Positions 8,327 to 16,690 of a stretch of DNA of 62,906 nt are shown here, in pieces. Source of the stretch: Chitinophagaceae bacterium (GTDB lineage Bacteria > Bacteroidota > Bacteroidia > Chitinophagales > Chitinophagaceae); the NCBI GenBank assembly GCA_025934485.1, contig JAICXX010000015.1, positions 1 to 62,906 of the forward strand, in the 5' to 3' direction. The notes under the pieces are model-generated. The model was given only the letters and a program-made list of their open reading frames with translations, was not told where the DNA came from and ran no database searches. Positions within the stretch are counted from its first letter, which is position 1. Each line of letters begins with the position of its first letter. The position numbers were made by a program, and so were the translations under genes.

Positions 8327-9307
8327 TCAGGCGGAACGCGCCTTTTGGGCAAATCTTGCCCTATAGCCCAGAGGAGACAAACCTGTAATTCTTTTGAACA
8401 CTTCTCTAAACGCCTTATCATCGGAGTATCCTACTTCCGTCATCACCTCGAAAATACTTTTGTGTCCATTTTCCAGCGAATTTTTTGCCACTTCTACTTT
8501 TACCCGTTGCAAGTATTCCACCGGCGTATTCCCCACGGCTTTGACAAATCGCCTGTCGAAGTTCCGCCTGCTGATCGCCAGACGCGAGGCCAGGTCTTCG
8601 AAAGATATCTTTTCTGTTAGATTTTCCTCGATATAGGTTTGTGCCTGGCAAACCAGATCGTCGCCATGGTTCTTTTGCGCTTTAAAAATGATAAAAGGCG
8701 ATTGCATTGTCCTGTCCATATCGATTTGATACATTTTTGAGCAGACGATCGCTGTTTGCCGGTCAAAGTAGATCTCGATCAGCAAAAGTATCAGGTTCAA
8801 AAATGAATAAGAGCCGCCATTGGTATAGATTCCCCCTGCAGCGGTGAGCAGCCTATCGGTACGCAGACGGATGTTGGGAAACTGGCGTTTGAAATCGTCT
8901 TCCGCGTGCCAATGAGTGGAACACTCCTTTCCATTTAACAAGCCGGTAGCAGCCAGCAAAAAGGCGCCCGTGCAGATACTTGCAATTTCAGCCCCATAGT
9001 TGTATTGCTCCTTGATCCATGTGACAAGCGGCGCATTTTTTTCAACGGTTCCATTGTAATAATCGCCAACGGAAGGGATGATCACCAAGTCCGTAATTTT
9101 TATATCCCTGATATCTTCAGGAAAGATGGAAAAAAAGCCGACATCCAATTTTAGTTCTGTGACGAAACCGGCGATGTGCATCTCGAGCTTCGATTGATTT
9201 CCCCTGTTTCGCCAGAGCTCGTCTGCCCTCATCAGGATATCAAAAGAACCCGTTATGCTGCTTAGGTCTGCATAACCATCCGGAACAACAATGGTTACAT
9301 GCTTCAT
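8327..9307 (-). CDS. GlxA-type AraC regulator with DJ-1/PfpI sensor domain
   Basis: A 326-residue regulator. Residues ~1-190 form a class I glutamine amidotransferase-like (DJ-1/PfpI) domain, with the nucleophile elbow ICTGAFLLAATGLL and downstream STHWHAEDDF. The C-terminal ~100 residues are an AraC HTH domain (SFEDLASRLAISRRNFDRRFVKAVG and VMTEVGYSDDKAFREVFKRITG). This architecture is the GlxA group; the amidotransferase-like part is thought to sense ligand. It is divergent from an SDR gene, which is its obvious candidate target. An ATG 15 nt upstream is also possible. Confidence 0.88.
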   Translation of the reverse strand: MKHVTIVVPDGYADLSSITGSFDILMRADELWRNRGNQSKLEMHIAGFVTELKLDVGFFSIFPEDIRDIKITDLVIIPSVGDYYNGTVEKNAPLVTWIKEQYNYGAEIASICTGAFLLAATGLLNGKECSTHWHAEDDFKRQFPNIRLRTDRLLTAAGGIYTNGGSYSFLNLILLLIEIYFDRQTAIVCSKMYQIDMDRTMQSPFIIFKAQKNHGDDLVCQAQTYIEENLTEKISFEDLASRLAISRRNFDRRFVKAVGNTPVEYLQRVKVEVAKNSLENGHKSIFEVMTEVGYSDDKAFREVFKRITGLSPLGYRARFAQKARSA

Positions 9308-9401
9308 AGTAGAACATTTCAATAAAGTTAAGTCATTGTTTTGTCCGGATCAACCCGGCAGAATGTCTATTTCACACCCAGTCCCTCCGGGACCGGCTTT
9401 G

Positions 9402-9409
9402 TAGCTTTG
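9402..9409 (+). promoter_or_regulatory. -7 element of the SDR gene
   Basis: TAGCTTTG, an exact TAnnTTTG match ending 19 nt before the ATG at 9429. The interval to the divergent GlxA-type regulator start is about 120 bp and would also contain its operator. Confidence 0.55.
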
Positions 9410-9428
9410 TCTCATTAAATTTTAAAAA

Positions 9429-10292
9429 ATGGACAACAAAGTAGTATTGATTACCGGAACAAACAGCGGCTTTGGCTGGCTGGCAGCTAAAGCCTGCGCC
9501 GCCGCAGGACATAGTGTATACGCCACTATGCGGGATACCACAAGCCGCAACGCAGATAAAGCAAAGACCTTGGCCCAGGAGGTCAATATCCGGGTACTGG
9601 AAGTCGATGTTACGGATGGAAGGGCCGTGTCCGGGGCGATTTCGACTGTCGTAAAAACACATGGTAAGATCGATGTGTTGGTGAACAACGCAGGTCTCTA
9701 TGCAACCGGGATCGCCGAAACATTTACGGAAGAAGATCTGGAAAAAGTACTGGATGTAAATGTAAATGGAGCCTGGAGAACAATAAAAGGAGTATTACCG
9801 CAGATGCGGAAACAGGGAGAAGGGCTGGTTATCAATGTATCCAGCGTAGCCGGCCGATTTTCTTTTCCATTTCAAATGGCATACAATGTCAGCAAGTTTG
9901 CCCTCGAAGGATTGACGGAATGCCTGCATTATGAACTACGACGCCTGGGGGTGGATATCGTGTCCCTGCAACCAGGCGCATTTCCTACGGACATTTGGGG
10001 AAAAATATTCGCCGGATCAGATCAGGAAGTGATCGCGGAATATGGTGACCTGGCAAACGTTCCTGCTCAAATCGGCGCTGGTATCGGGCAAATGTTTGAA
10101 GCGATGAAACCCGATCCCCGACTGGTCGCCGACGCCATCGTAAAACTCATCGATGCACCCAGGAGCAAAAGACCATTACGCACCGTTGTAGATCCTGTAA
10201 CCGGCAACTTCTCCGAAATTGCAAACAAACAGGTAAAAGACCAGTATGAGAACTTTTTGACCGCCTTTGGCATGCAGTCGATGTTAAGCTAG
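9429..10292 (+). CDS. SDR family NAD(P)-dependent oxidoreductase
   Basis: A 287-residue classical short-chain dehydrogenase. It shows the cofactor motif TGTNSGFG near the N-terminus, the NNAG motif (VLVNNAGLYATG), the catalytic Ser (INVSSVAGRF) and YNVSK (AYNVSKFALEGL). The acidic and basic residues after beta-2 do not settle NADH versus NADPH. The substrate is unknown. It is transcribed away from a GlxA-type regulator, a common arrangement for inducible oxidoreductases, so induction by a small carbonyl or alcohol is a reasonable inference. Confidence 0.88.
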   Translation: MDNKVVLITGTNSGFGWLAAKACAAAGHSVYATMRDTTSRNADKAKTLAQEVNIRVLEVDVTDGRAVSGAISTVVKTHGKIDVLVNNAGLYATGIAETFTEEDLEKVLDVNVNGAWRTIKGVLPQMRKQGEGLVINVSSVAGRFSFPFQMAYNVSKFALEGLTECLHYELRRLGVDIVSLQPGAFPTDIWGKIFAGSDQEVIAEYGDLANVPAQIGAGIGQMFEAMKPDPRLVADAIVKLIDAPRSKRPLRTVVDPVTGNFSEIANKQVKDQYENFLTAFGMQSMLS

Positions 10293-10297
10293 TGTAT

Positions 10298-10906
10298 TCA
10301 TTTCCATATTACCGTTCCAATGTACCTGCTCTGCTCGATCAGCCCGAGATACCGCGAGTCCTTGCTATTCCCGCGGTTATCGCCAAGCACGAACCACCGG
10401 CCCTCGGGTACCCGCACAGGGCCGAAATTATCCCGGTTCCAGTTTTTCTTGAACATAAGAAAGATCTCTTCGTCCCGCAACCCCGCAGGCAGCACATAAC
10501 GTTCACAAGCCGCATTGAGCTTGCGGACATAGGTTTCTTCCAGCGAGATATAAAGTGTGTTGGTATAAGGCGGGATAGTATAGGCTTGTCTCCGATCGTA
10601 AACCAGATCCGAACAATCCTGAGCGGCAAACTTGAAGATATGTTTCAACCGCAGCTCGACGTCCACATCCTGCCCGTTCACATACAATACCCCGGCCTTT
10701 ATCTCCAGCGTGTCGCCGGGAACACCACATAGCCGGTGGGTGAGGATCGTGATGCCCTTAGGCGGAATAATGGCCCGGTAGCTGATGAGATCGAACCGCC
10801 GCGGCTTCCTGATACGGGTCGTCAGAAAGAGCTTGCCCTGTTTCAGCGATGGTTCGCTGGAAAAATTATTGACTCTCAGCAATTTCACATATTGCGGGTC
10901 GCGCAT
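10298..10906 (-). CDS. Signal peptidase I-like protein (S26) with His in place of the general-base Lys
   Basis: A 202-residue S26-family protein. Box B appears as SSEPSL (Ser16 as nucleophile, in the SMxPTL position) and box E as GDNRGNSKDSRYLG, both convincing. The box D segment reads THRLCGVPGD, so His57 stands where bacterial leader peptidases have the catalytic Lys of KRVVGLPGD; eukaryotic ER and archaeal enzymes use Ser-His. No N-terminal membrane anchor is present from the only available ATG. The reading frame stays open for 135 nt upstream without any start codon, so a lost N-terminus is possible. It converges on the SDR gene. Confidence 0.75.
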   Translation of the reverse strand: MRDPQYVKLLRVNNFSSEPSLKQGKLFLTTRIRKPRRFDLISYRAIIPPKGITILTHRLCGVPGDTLEIKAGVLYVNGQDVDVELRLKHIFKFAAQDCSDLVYDRRQAYTIPPYTNTLYISLEETYVRKLNAACERYVLPAGLRDEEIFLMFKKNWNRDNFGPVRVPEGRWFVLGDNRGNSKDSRYLGLIEQSRYIGTVIWK

Positions 10907-10971
10907 CGGGTTGGGTTCGCCGAAAAATACCCATCCCGATGCACGGGATCTTATGATGGGTAAATTCGGCC

Positions 10972-10990
10972 AGCGGACCCGTGGTCCGCT
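10972..10990. repeat. GC hairpin in the lepB-like/thyA interval
   Basis: Perfect 8-bp stem agcggacc/ggtccgct with a cgt loop. The stem half ggtccg and the 3-nt loop resemble the repeat copy at 53461-53479 (gacggacc-atg-ggtccgtc). No mini-hairpin or tail is recognisable. A second weak dyad (atcccg/cgggat) lies at 10933-10949. Confidence 0.4.
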
Positions 10991-11080
10991 TCGGGGGATG
11001 TGCGTAAAATAAGCTATCCGGGTGGAAAATTCAAATCTCCGTCAGGGCAAATTTCCTGCCGGCGGCTGTACCTTGCACCC

Positions 11081-11890
11081 ATGCAGCAATACCTCGATCT
11101 CCTTCGACATATCCTGGACACCGGCGCCCGAAAGACCGATCGCACCGGTACCGGCACCCTGAGCGTCTTTGGCCATCAAATGCGTTTCGATCTGTCGAAA
11201 GGCTTCCCCCTGGTCACCACCAAAAAGCTGCATCTCAAAAGCATCATTTACGAACTGTTGTGGTTCCTCAAAGGAGAAACGAACATCAAATACCTCCATG
11301 ATCATGGCGTTTCTATCTGGGACGAATGGGCGGATGCCAACGGAGAACTCGGCCCCGTATATGGAAAACAATGGCGCAGCTGGGAAGGCGCTAATGGGAA
11401 AGCGGTCGATCAGATCACGCAGCTCATCGCACAGATAAAAAAAACGCCCGATAGCCGCCGCCTGATCGTCAGCGCCTGGAATGTCGCCGACCTGCCGGAA
11501 ATGGCGCTGATGCCTTGTCATGCCCTCTTTCAATTCTATGTGGCGGATGGCCCGAACGGAAAGCCCCGGCTGAGCTGCCAGCTCTATCAGCGCAGCGCGG
11601 ACGTCTTTCTAGGCGTTCCCTTCAACATCGCCTCTTATGCCCTGCTGACAGGCATGGTTGCCCAGGTCTGCGACCTTGAGCCCGGCGAGTTCATCCATAC
11701 CTTCGGCGATGTCCACCTTTACAGCAACCATCTGGAACAGGCACGCTTGCAGCTCACCCGCCAACCCTTCCCGCTGCCGGTGATGAAGCTCAACCCCGCG
11801 GTAAAGGATATCTTTGCCTTCCAATTCGAAGATTTTACATTGGAGAACTACCAGTCACACCCGGCCATTAAAGCCCCGGTAGCCGTTTAG
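11081..11890 (+). CDS. thyA: Thymidylate synthase
   Basis: A 269-residue classical thymidylate synthase, converting dUMP to dTMP with methylenetetrahydrofolate and releasing dihydrofolate. The active-site nucleophile is Cys146 in [10 protein letters not shown], the same number as in E. coli. The phosphate-binding RRLIVSAWN block, [24 protein letters not shown] and the HLYSNH segment are intact. The ATG at 11081 gives the normal N-terminus ([12 protein letters not shown]); a weak TACCTTGC -7-like box lies just upstream. folA, which recycles the dihydrofolate product, lies 466 bp downstream, beyond one opposing gene. Confidence 0.97.
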   Translation: MQQYLDLLRHILDTGARKTDRTGTGTLSVFGHQMRFDLSKGFPLVTTKKLHLKSIIYELLWFLKGETNIKYLHDHGVSIWDEWADANGELGPVYGKQWRSWEGANGKAVDQITQLIAQIKKTPDSRRLIVSAWNVADLPEMALMPCHALFQFYVADGPNGKPRLSCQLYQRSADVFLGVPFNIASYALLTGMVAQVCDLEPGEFIHTFGDVHLYSNHLEQARLQLTRQPFPLPVMKLNPAVKDIFAFQFEDFTLENYQSHPAIKAPVAV

Positions 11891-12219
11891 ACCTCGGTGC
11901 GAAAGATTTTCTTCAGCATCCCATTAGTCTTTTCCACTGTCTGCTGCAACTCGTTGATCCTGTCCGCATCCGCAGATTTCGTCACGATTGATTCCGTAGT
12001 CGCAGTGGTCACAGGTGCCACCGGAGCCGCCGCCGACGGCTGGCGCTTTTCACGCCATTCAACGAATCCGTAGATCACAAATATCCCGCTCTCCACCAAC
12101 ATCCCGATGGTGAGCGCCGTTCCACCGAATTCCTTTTGCTCCAGTTTGGCCCAGGCGCCAAAAACCACGATCGCAGCCGCGAAAGAATACGCTGTGTTGA
12201 GGATCTTGTCCGTGTACAT
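11887..12219 (-). CDS. Short GldL-like inner-membrane protein
   Basis: A 110-residue protein whose first ~55 residues form two transmembrane helices ([19 protein letters not shown] and [21 protein letters not shown]) with the spacing and style of GldL, the motor subunit of the type IX secretion and gliding system. A short Ala/Pro linker and a coiled-coil-like tail ([19 protein letters not shown]) follow. Full GldL is about twice as long and sits next to gldM; here there is no gld neighbour, so this is a paralogue of unknown role. Its last 4 nt overlap the end of convergent thyA. Confidence 0.6.
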   Translation of the reverse strand: MYTDKILNTAYSFAAAIVVFGAWAKLEQKEFGGTALTIGMLVESGIFVIYGFVEWREKRQPSAAAPVAPVTTATTESIVTKSADADRINELQQTVEKTNGMLKKIFRTEV

Positions 12220-12342
12220 CTTGTAAGAATTTAGCGTAGAATCAGCTCATCGGTCATAAAAATACATAATTATCTGATGTATTTAAATCTTATGTCGATT
12301 TATTTTTTCGGCTCCGGCTGCCCATTGCTGAAAAGGGCAAGC

Positions 12343-12350
12343 TAAATTTG
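12343..12350 (+). promoter_or_regulatory. -7 element of folA
   Basis: TAAATTTG matches TAnnTTTG exactly and ends 5 nt before the folA ATG, predicting a leaderless or nearly leaderless transcript. A TTG lies 15 nt upstream (12325-12327), close to a -33 position. Confidence 0.55.
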
Positions 12351-12355
12351 AGCCC

Positions 12356-12859
12356 ATGATCATCAGCCTCATCGTCGCTGCCAGCACGAACAATGCCATC
12401 GGCAAAGACAACAAGCTTCTCTGGCATTTGCCCAATGATATGAAGTTTTTCAAGAATACCACCTGGGGCATGCCCGTCGTAATGGGCCGAAAGACCTTTG
12501 AAGCCCTCGCCGGCGAACCGCTTCCCGGCCGGTTTAATTTTGTGATCACGCGGAATAAGGATTGGGACCCCGGGCGCCCAACTGTTCAAAAAGCTCCCGA
12601 CCTGCCTACCGCCATCAAGCTGGCCGCAGATACAGATTGCAAAGAAACCTTCATCATTGGTGGCGGCGAGATCTACAAGGAATCCATGCCCATCGCCGAC
12701 CGCATCTATATGACCCGGGTGCATGCTGTCCTCGAGGGCGATACCTTCTTTCCCGTGATCGACGGGAAACAGTGGGCGCTTACCAGCAATCTTGATTTTC
12801 CGGCAGACGATAAACATGCGTATGCATATAGCTTTCAGCTCTGGGAACGAAAAAAATGA
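12356..12859 (+). CDS. folA: Dihydrofolate reductase
   Basis: A 167-residue reductase that regenerates tetrahydrofolate with NADPH. Family landmarks are the N-terminal ISLIVAASTNNAIGKDNKLLWHLPNDMKFFKN block (the Met20-loop and acidic Asp positions), VVMGRKTFEAL for cofactor binding, and FIIGGGEIYKESM near the C-terminus. It stands downstream of thyA with one opposing small gene between and is followed by a methyltransferase gene whose start overlaps the folA stop (ATGA), so the two are co-transcribed. Confidence 0.96.
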   Translation: MIISLIVAASTNNAIGKDNKLLWHLPNDMKFFKNTTWGMPVVMGRKTFEALAGEPLPGRFNFVITRNKDWDPGRPTVQKAPDLPTAIKLAADTDCKETFIIGGGEIYKESMPIADRIYMTRVHAVLEGDTFFPVIDGKQWALTSNLDFPADDKHAYAYSFQLWERKK

Positions 12860-13656
12860 CCATGTATTCATCCCTAAAGCTCGCGAGTAAATACCTGTAC
12901 TATTACCTTACCGCCGCTAACGGTAAAGGACATGGTACTCACAGCCCCTTTGTATTCGATTTTATCACCAGGGTGCTTAACGACTACCAGCGCTATCCGG
13001 CCTATGCACCGATAGAACAGCTGCGGCGGGCATTGCGCTGCGATCCCGCTTTACTTGAGATAACTGACCTCGGTGCAGGCTCCGTCTACAAGAAAAGCAC
13101 GTCGCGCTCCATCGCGTCCATCGCCCGTCATGCCGCCAAACCACCCAAACTTGGTCAGCTGCTTTACCGGGTGGCCCGGCATTATTCACCCGCCACTATG
13201 CTGGAACTAGGCACCTCGTTGGGCCTCTCGACGGCTTATCTGGCTGCGGGGGCGCCGCATGCACGACTATGGACCATCGAAGGCGCACCGACTATAGCGG
13301 CCAAGGCCCGGGAAAATCTTGCCTCGATAGGCGCGAAAGCAAACGTCCTCACCGGCAATTTCGATGCGGTTCTTTCCGGTCTGCTAAAAGACATGCCCCC
13401 GGCGGAGCTGGCATTTATCGACGGCAATCACCGCTGCGAGCCCACCATTCGCTATTTCGAAGCTATCTTTCAGCAAGCCGCAGCCTCATCCGCGCTGATC
13501 TTCGACGACATTCACTGGAGCGAAGAAATGGAAACAGCATGGGACACCATCCGTGGTGATCCCCGCGTATACTTGACGATCGATCTCTTTTTTATCGGCA
13601 TTGTATTCCGCCGCGAGGATTTCAAAGTCAAGCAGGATTTTATTATCCGGTTCTGA
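12856..13656 (+). CDS. Class I SAM-dependent methyltransferase (O-methyltransferase-like)
   Basis: A 266-residue protein. The middle carries a SAM-binding Rossmann core: ATMLELGTSLGLSTAYLA (motif I), LWTIEGAP (acidic end of beta-2), and ELAFIDGNHRCEPTIRYF with a late DDIHWSEEME. This resembles the class 24 group that includes O-methyltransferases. About 90 N-terminal residues precede the core (KYLYYYLTAANGKGHGTHSPFVFDF). No substrate can be named. It overlaps folA by 4 nt. The next gene begins 31 nt downstream but has its own -7 box. Confidence 0.8.
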   Translation: MTMYSSLKLASKYLYYYLTAANGKGHGTHSPFVFDFITRVLNDYQRYPAYAPIEQLRRALRCDPALLEITDLGAGSVYKKSTSRSIASIARHAAKPPKLGQLLYRVARHYSPATMLELGTSLGLSTAYLAAGAPHARLWTIEGAPTIAAKARENLASIGAKANVLTGNFDAVLSGLLKDMPPAELAFIDGNHRCEPTIRYFEAIFQQAAASSALIFDDIHWSEEMETAWDTIRGDPRVYLTIDLFFIGIVFRREDFKVKQDFIIRF

Positions 13657-13671
13657 ACGGTCATTTTGTTC

Positions 13672-13679
13672 TACTTTTG
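13672..13679 (+). promoter_or_regulatory. -7 element of the RsmF-like gene
   Basis: TACTTTTG matches TAnnTTTG and ends 8 nt before the GTG at 13688. It lies between the preceding stop codon and this GTG and supports that start over upstream in-frame codons, which would place the promoter inside the coding region. Confidence 0.5.
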
Positions 13680-13687
13680 CACGAATA

Positions 13688-15085
13688 GTGCACTCAGACT
13701 TACCAAAAGAATTATTATCCTCGCTTCAAGGATTCCCCGGTTACGACGCCGCCGCTTTCGAAGCCATCCATGCCTCCGGCCGGCAGGTGACGTCTATTCG
13801 CTTGAACCCGGCAAAGATCCCACCCGGGATGGACGAACAGCGTTTCCTCGAACAGGCAGGTCTTCACACCGATGACCAATTTGTCCCCTGGTCCTCCCAT
13901 GGTTGGTACCTCCCGGTACGGCCGCGTTTCACCTTCGACCCCTTGTTCCATGCCGGCGCCTATTACGTACAGGAGGCTTCCAGCATGTTCCTCGAGCAGG
14001 CATTACGGCAAACCGTCGATCTGGCCCAGCCGCTGCGTGTGCTGGATTGCTGCGCCGCACCCGGCGGCAAGTCCACGCTACTGCAGTCCCTGCTGTCGTT
14101 CGATAGCCTCCTCGTAAGCAACGACGTCATCCGCAATCGCGTCGCAATCCTGCGGGAGAACATGATGAAATGGGGTGCCCCGAATTCCATCGTCACAAAC
14201 AATGATCCGCGCGATTTTGCGGCATTGCAGAATTATTTTGACGTGATGGTCATCGACGCACCTTGCAGCGGCAGCGGCCTCTTCCGGCGCGAACCCGAAG
14301 CCATCGGCGAATGGAGCCCGGCGAATGTCCAGCTTTGCAGCCAGCGGCAACAGCGTATCCTTGCCGATTGCTGGCCTGCCCTTCGGAACGGTGGCACGCT
14401 GATCTATTCCACTTGTAGCTATTCCCGCGAAGAAGACGAAGACATCCTCGACTGGCTGACCACCGATCTCAACGCGGAGACATGTCGCCTCGATCTCGAT
14501 CCCCAATGGAATATCGTAGAGACCCGGGGAAAGAACGGCGCCTGGGGCTATCGCTTCTATCCGCACGAACTGGACGGCGAGGGTTTTTTTATCGCCTGTC
14601 TCCGCAAAACGGATGGCGGCAGCTTTATCCCGCCCCGGAAAATGAACCCGCCGGAACGCATCTCAAAAAAAGAACAGGAAGTTATACAGCCCTGGATTCG
14701 TCAGGATGTCCCCCTTTTTTTCTTCCGCCACCAGGAACAGGTGCATGCTCTGCCGCCGACACTGGCGGCCGACCTGCCGATCCTGCAATCGGCCTGTTAT
14801 CTCAAAAAAGCCGGCATCACGCTCGGAATTGCTTCTGCAAAAGAGCTTATCCCCGAGCACGACCTCGCCATGAGCACCATCATCGCCGCGGACTTACCTG
14901 CCGTCGAACTCGATCACCAGCAGGCGTTGCAATACCTGCGGAAAGAAGAATTGCATATCGACACCACGATCCGCGGCTGGGCATTGGTTCGCCATGACGA
15001 CTACAATCTCGGTTGGGTAAAGATCCTGCCAAATAGGTGGAATAACTATTACCCCAAAGAATGGCGGATACTCAGGAAAGAATAA
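13688..15085 (+). CDS. RsmF-like rRNA (cytosine-C5) methyltransferase
   Basis: A 465-residue enzyme of the NOL1/NOP2/Sun family, which makes 5-methylcytosine in rRNA or tRNA. The SAM site appears as VLDCCAAPGGKSTLLQ (motif I). The two catalytic cysteines are in DAPCSGSGLFRREP (motif IV) and STCSYSREEDEDIL (motif VI). The C-terminal ~130 residues form the RNA-binding domain seen in RsmF and its relatives. The start is GTG, chosen because the conserved N-terminus (LPKELLSSLQGFPGYDAAAFEAIHA) begins there and a -7 box sits just upstream. Confidence 0.9.
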   Translation: MHSDLPKELLSSLQGFPGYDAAAFEAIHASGRQVTSIRLNPAKIPPGMDEQRFLEQAGLHTDDQFVPWSSHGWYLPVRPRFTFDPLFHAGAYYVQEASSMFLEQALRQTVDLAQPLRVLDCCAAPGGKSTLLQSLLSFDSLLVSNDVIRNRVAILRENMMKWGAPNSIVTNNDPRDFAALQNYFDVMVIDAPCSGSGLFRREPEAIGEWSPANVQLCSQRQQRILADCWPALRNGGTLIYSTCSYSREEDEDILDWLTTDLNAETCRLDLDPQWNIVETRGKNGAWGYRFYPHELDGEGFFIACLRKTDGGSFIPPRKMNPPERISKKEQEVIQPWIRQDVPLFFFRHQEQVHALPPTLAADLPILQSACYLKKAGITLGIASAKELIPEHDLAMSTIIAADLPAVELDHQQALQYLRKEELHIDTTIRGWALVRHDDYNLGWVKILPNRWNNYYPKEWRILRKE

Positions 15086-15090
15086 TTTTG
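15083..15090 (+). promoter_or_regulatory. -7 element of the LysM gene
   Basis: TAATTTTG (exact TAnnTTTG) overlaps the stop codon of the preceding methyltransferase gene and lies 27 nt before the next ATG. Confidence 0.5.
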
Positions 15091-15117
15091 TATAATTGCT
15101 TTCAAACTTAATATTCT

Positions 15118-16251
15118 ATGCGATCACCAGCGACCGTCCTCCTACTGATCAGCTGTTTTTTTGCAAAGTTTGCCCGATCCCAATCCCATGAACTCATCAT
15201 CCAGGGTGTGACAGGAAAACTCTACCTGGAACATACCATAGTCCCAAAAGAGAATTGGTATAGTGTCGGCAGATTGTATAATGTGAGTCCTAAAGATCTG
15301 GCGCCGTTCAATCATCTTACGCTGGGTAAGCCGCTTATCATCGGCCAGACCCTCCAAATACCCCTTACCGCCACTAATTTCTCGCAAAATAACGTCAAAA
15401 CCTCCGGTGAGACCCTGATCCCTGTGTATCATATTACGAGGGAAAAAGAGTGGATGTATCGCATTAGCGTGGATCATAACAAGGTGCCGATCCCCGATAT
15501 CGAAAAATGGAACAACGTGACGCCGGACCAGATCCATCCGGGTATGCATCTCATCGTCGGCTATCTCAAGGTGAAAACGGGCCTTTCGGCTCTTGCGACA
15601 AATGCACCCGAGTCGGCCACGGCCCCCCGCATCGCCGAATCAACAAAACCCGCGGCCTCGTCAGCCGTCGCCGAAACGCCCAAACCCGCAGCCGCCGAAT
15701 CAGCCACGACCACCAGATCCGTGGCCGCTGAACCGGCAGCGTCTGCGTCAACGACGTCCACCCAGCCCGCCGCCGTAATGCCCAAACCGTCCGGCCCCCC
15801 GCCCGCGATCTCGACGCCCGTAACCACAACGCCCGCGACATCGGCCCCGGCGACGTCGGCCCCCGCCACGGCAGCACTGGCAACCTCGGCTCTGCCGCCC
15901 CCTGTACCCGTAGTGTCCCCGGCCCCTGCGTCCCCGGCTCCGCATTTCGACGGCGGCAACTTCCGCTCGGATTACAGCGAAAGCGGCAAAACAGCCTCCG
16001 GCCAGGCCGGTATCTTCAAAAGTACCAGCGGCTGGCAGGATGGAAAATATTATGCATTGATGAATGGCGTCACCGTAGGCACCATCGTCCGGATCACGAA
16101 CCCCTCGACCAATAAATCCGTTTACGCCAAGATACTCGGCCAACTACCGGAAATGAAAGAAAGCGCCGGCCTCAGCATCCGCATGAGCAACGCCGCCGCA
16201 GCGGAACTCGGTGAAAGCGATACCCGCTTCGCCGTGCAGATCAGCTATTGA
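15118..16251 (+). CDS. Secreted LysM / RlpA-like double-psi barrel protein
   Basis: A 377-residue exported protein with an N-terminal signal peptide. Residues ~25-85 and ~100-150 look like two LysM peptidoglycan-binding modules (NWYSVGRLYNVSPKDLAPFNHL; WMYRISVDHNKVPIPDIEKWN). A low-complexity Ala/Pro/Thr/Ser linker of about 115 residues (roughly 160-275) follows. The C-terminal ~90 residues resemble an RlpA-like double-psi beta barrel (GTIVRITNPSTNKSVYAKILG and LSIRMSNAAAAELG). It probably binds or trims peptidoglycan in the periplasm; catalytic ability is not certain. Confidence 0.8.
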   Translation: MRSPATVLLLISCFFAKFARSQSHELIIQGVTGKLYLEHTIVPKENWYSVGRLYNVSPKDLAPFNHLTLGKPLIIGQTLQIPLTATNFSQNNVKTSGETLIPVYHITREKEWMYRISVDHNKVPIPDIEKWNNVTPDQIHPGMHLIVGYLKVKTGLSALATNAPESATAPRIAESTKPAASSAVAETPKPAAAESATTTRSVAAEPAASASTTSTQPAAVMPKPSGPPPAISTPVTTTPATSAPATSAPATAALATSALPPPVPVVSPAPASPAPHFDGGNFRSDYSESGKTASGQAGIFKSTSGWQDGKYYALMNGVTVGTIVRITNPSTNKSVYAKILGQLPEMKESAGLSIRMSNAAAAELGESDTRFAVQISY

Positions 16252-16260
16252 AATAATTGA

Positions 16261-16305
16261 TTACCAAATTTTGGTAACTTCTAAAAAATTACCTATTTTT
16301 GGTAA
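16261..16305. promoter_or_regulatory. Twin palindromic operators of higBA
   Basis: Two 17-bp palindromes of form TTACCnAnTTTTGGTAA lie at 16261-16277 and 16289-16305, differing at two positions and with centres 28 bp apart. HigA-type antitoxins repress their own promoters through such palindromes. The first site begins 9 bp after the LysM gene stop, 53-97 bp before the toxin start. Confidence 0.75.
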
Positions 16306-16322
16306 AATTTAGCAGGGAGATT

Positions 16323-16358
16323 TTGATTAAAAAATTCGACCTTAGTTTTTTTAATCAA
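16323..16358 (+). promoter_or_regulatory. Leader hairpin ending at the higB start codon
   Basis: Perfect 12-bp complementary arms (16323-16334 and 16347-16358) with a 12-nt loop. The 3' arm ends on the A of the higB ATG, so if the transcript begins upstream the structure would bury the toxin's initiation region. The stem is AT-rich (two GC pairs), so it would be weak. Confidence 0.55.
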
Positions 16359-16672
16359 TGATCCTGCAATTTAAAAACGCTTACCTCGAAAAACTCTTCG
16401 AAGGCAAACCTGTACCTGGTAAGCCCCGGTTTAGTAGCGATGTGGTGATAAAGTTCAAAAAAACTGTCTTGAGGCTGAAATATGCCGATAGTCTCAGAGA
16501 ACTCAAAGCGCAAAAAGGTTTGAATTTTGAGGCGCTCAAAGGCGATTGGAAGGGGTATTTTTCTGTGCGGGTTGATTACTGTTACCGGCTGATTTTAACT
16601 GTAGATAACGACGAAGGCGTGAGAATTACTGAAATTCTTACCGTCCATGACCTTACAAACCATTATCAGTAA
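16358..16672 (+). CDS. higB: HigB-like toxin (RelE/ParE superfamily)
   Basis: A 104-residue toxin of the HigB group, which cleaves mRNA on the ribosome. The pattern GLNFEALKGDWKGYFSVRVDYCYRLILTVD is diagnostic: a helix, the K-GDWKGYFSVRV strand pair, and the Y-R-L-I core strand. The toxin is upstream of the antitoxin, the order typical of HigBA. The ATG overlaps the 3' arm of a leader hairpin and lies downstream of the twin operators. The coding region is AT-richer than its surroundings, consistent with mobility. Confidence 0.9.
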   Translation: MILQFKNAYLEKLFEGKPVPGKPRFSSDVVIKFKKTVLRLKYADSLRELKAQKGLNFEALKGDWKGYFSVRVDYCYRLILTVDNDEGVRITEILTVHDLTNHYQ

Positions 16673-16690
16673 CTTGCGTTGAGTACGACT

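Noticed and set aside
8327..10292. Possible horizontally acquired GlxA-type regulator/SDR pair
   Set aside because: The pair looks slightly AT-richer than its surroundings, but there is no integrase, repeat or clear codon break, so transfer cannot be supported.
12260..12284. AT-rich 8-bp inverted repeat between the GldL-like gene and folA
   Set aside because: Such dyads are expected by chance in AT-rich intergenic DNA; no T tract and no operator pattern.
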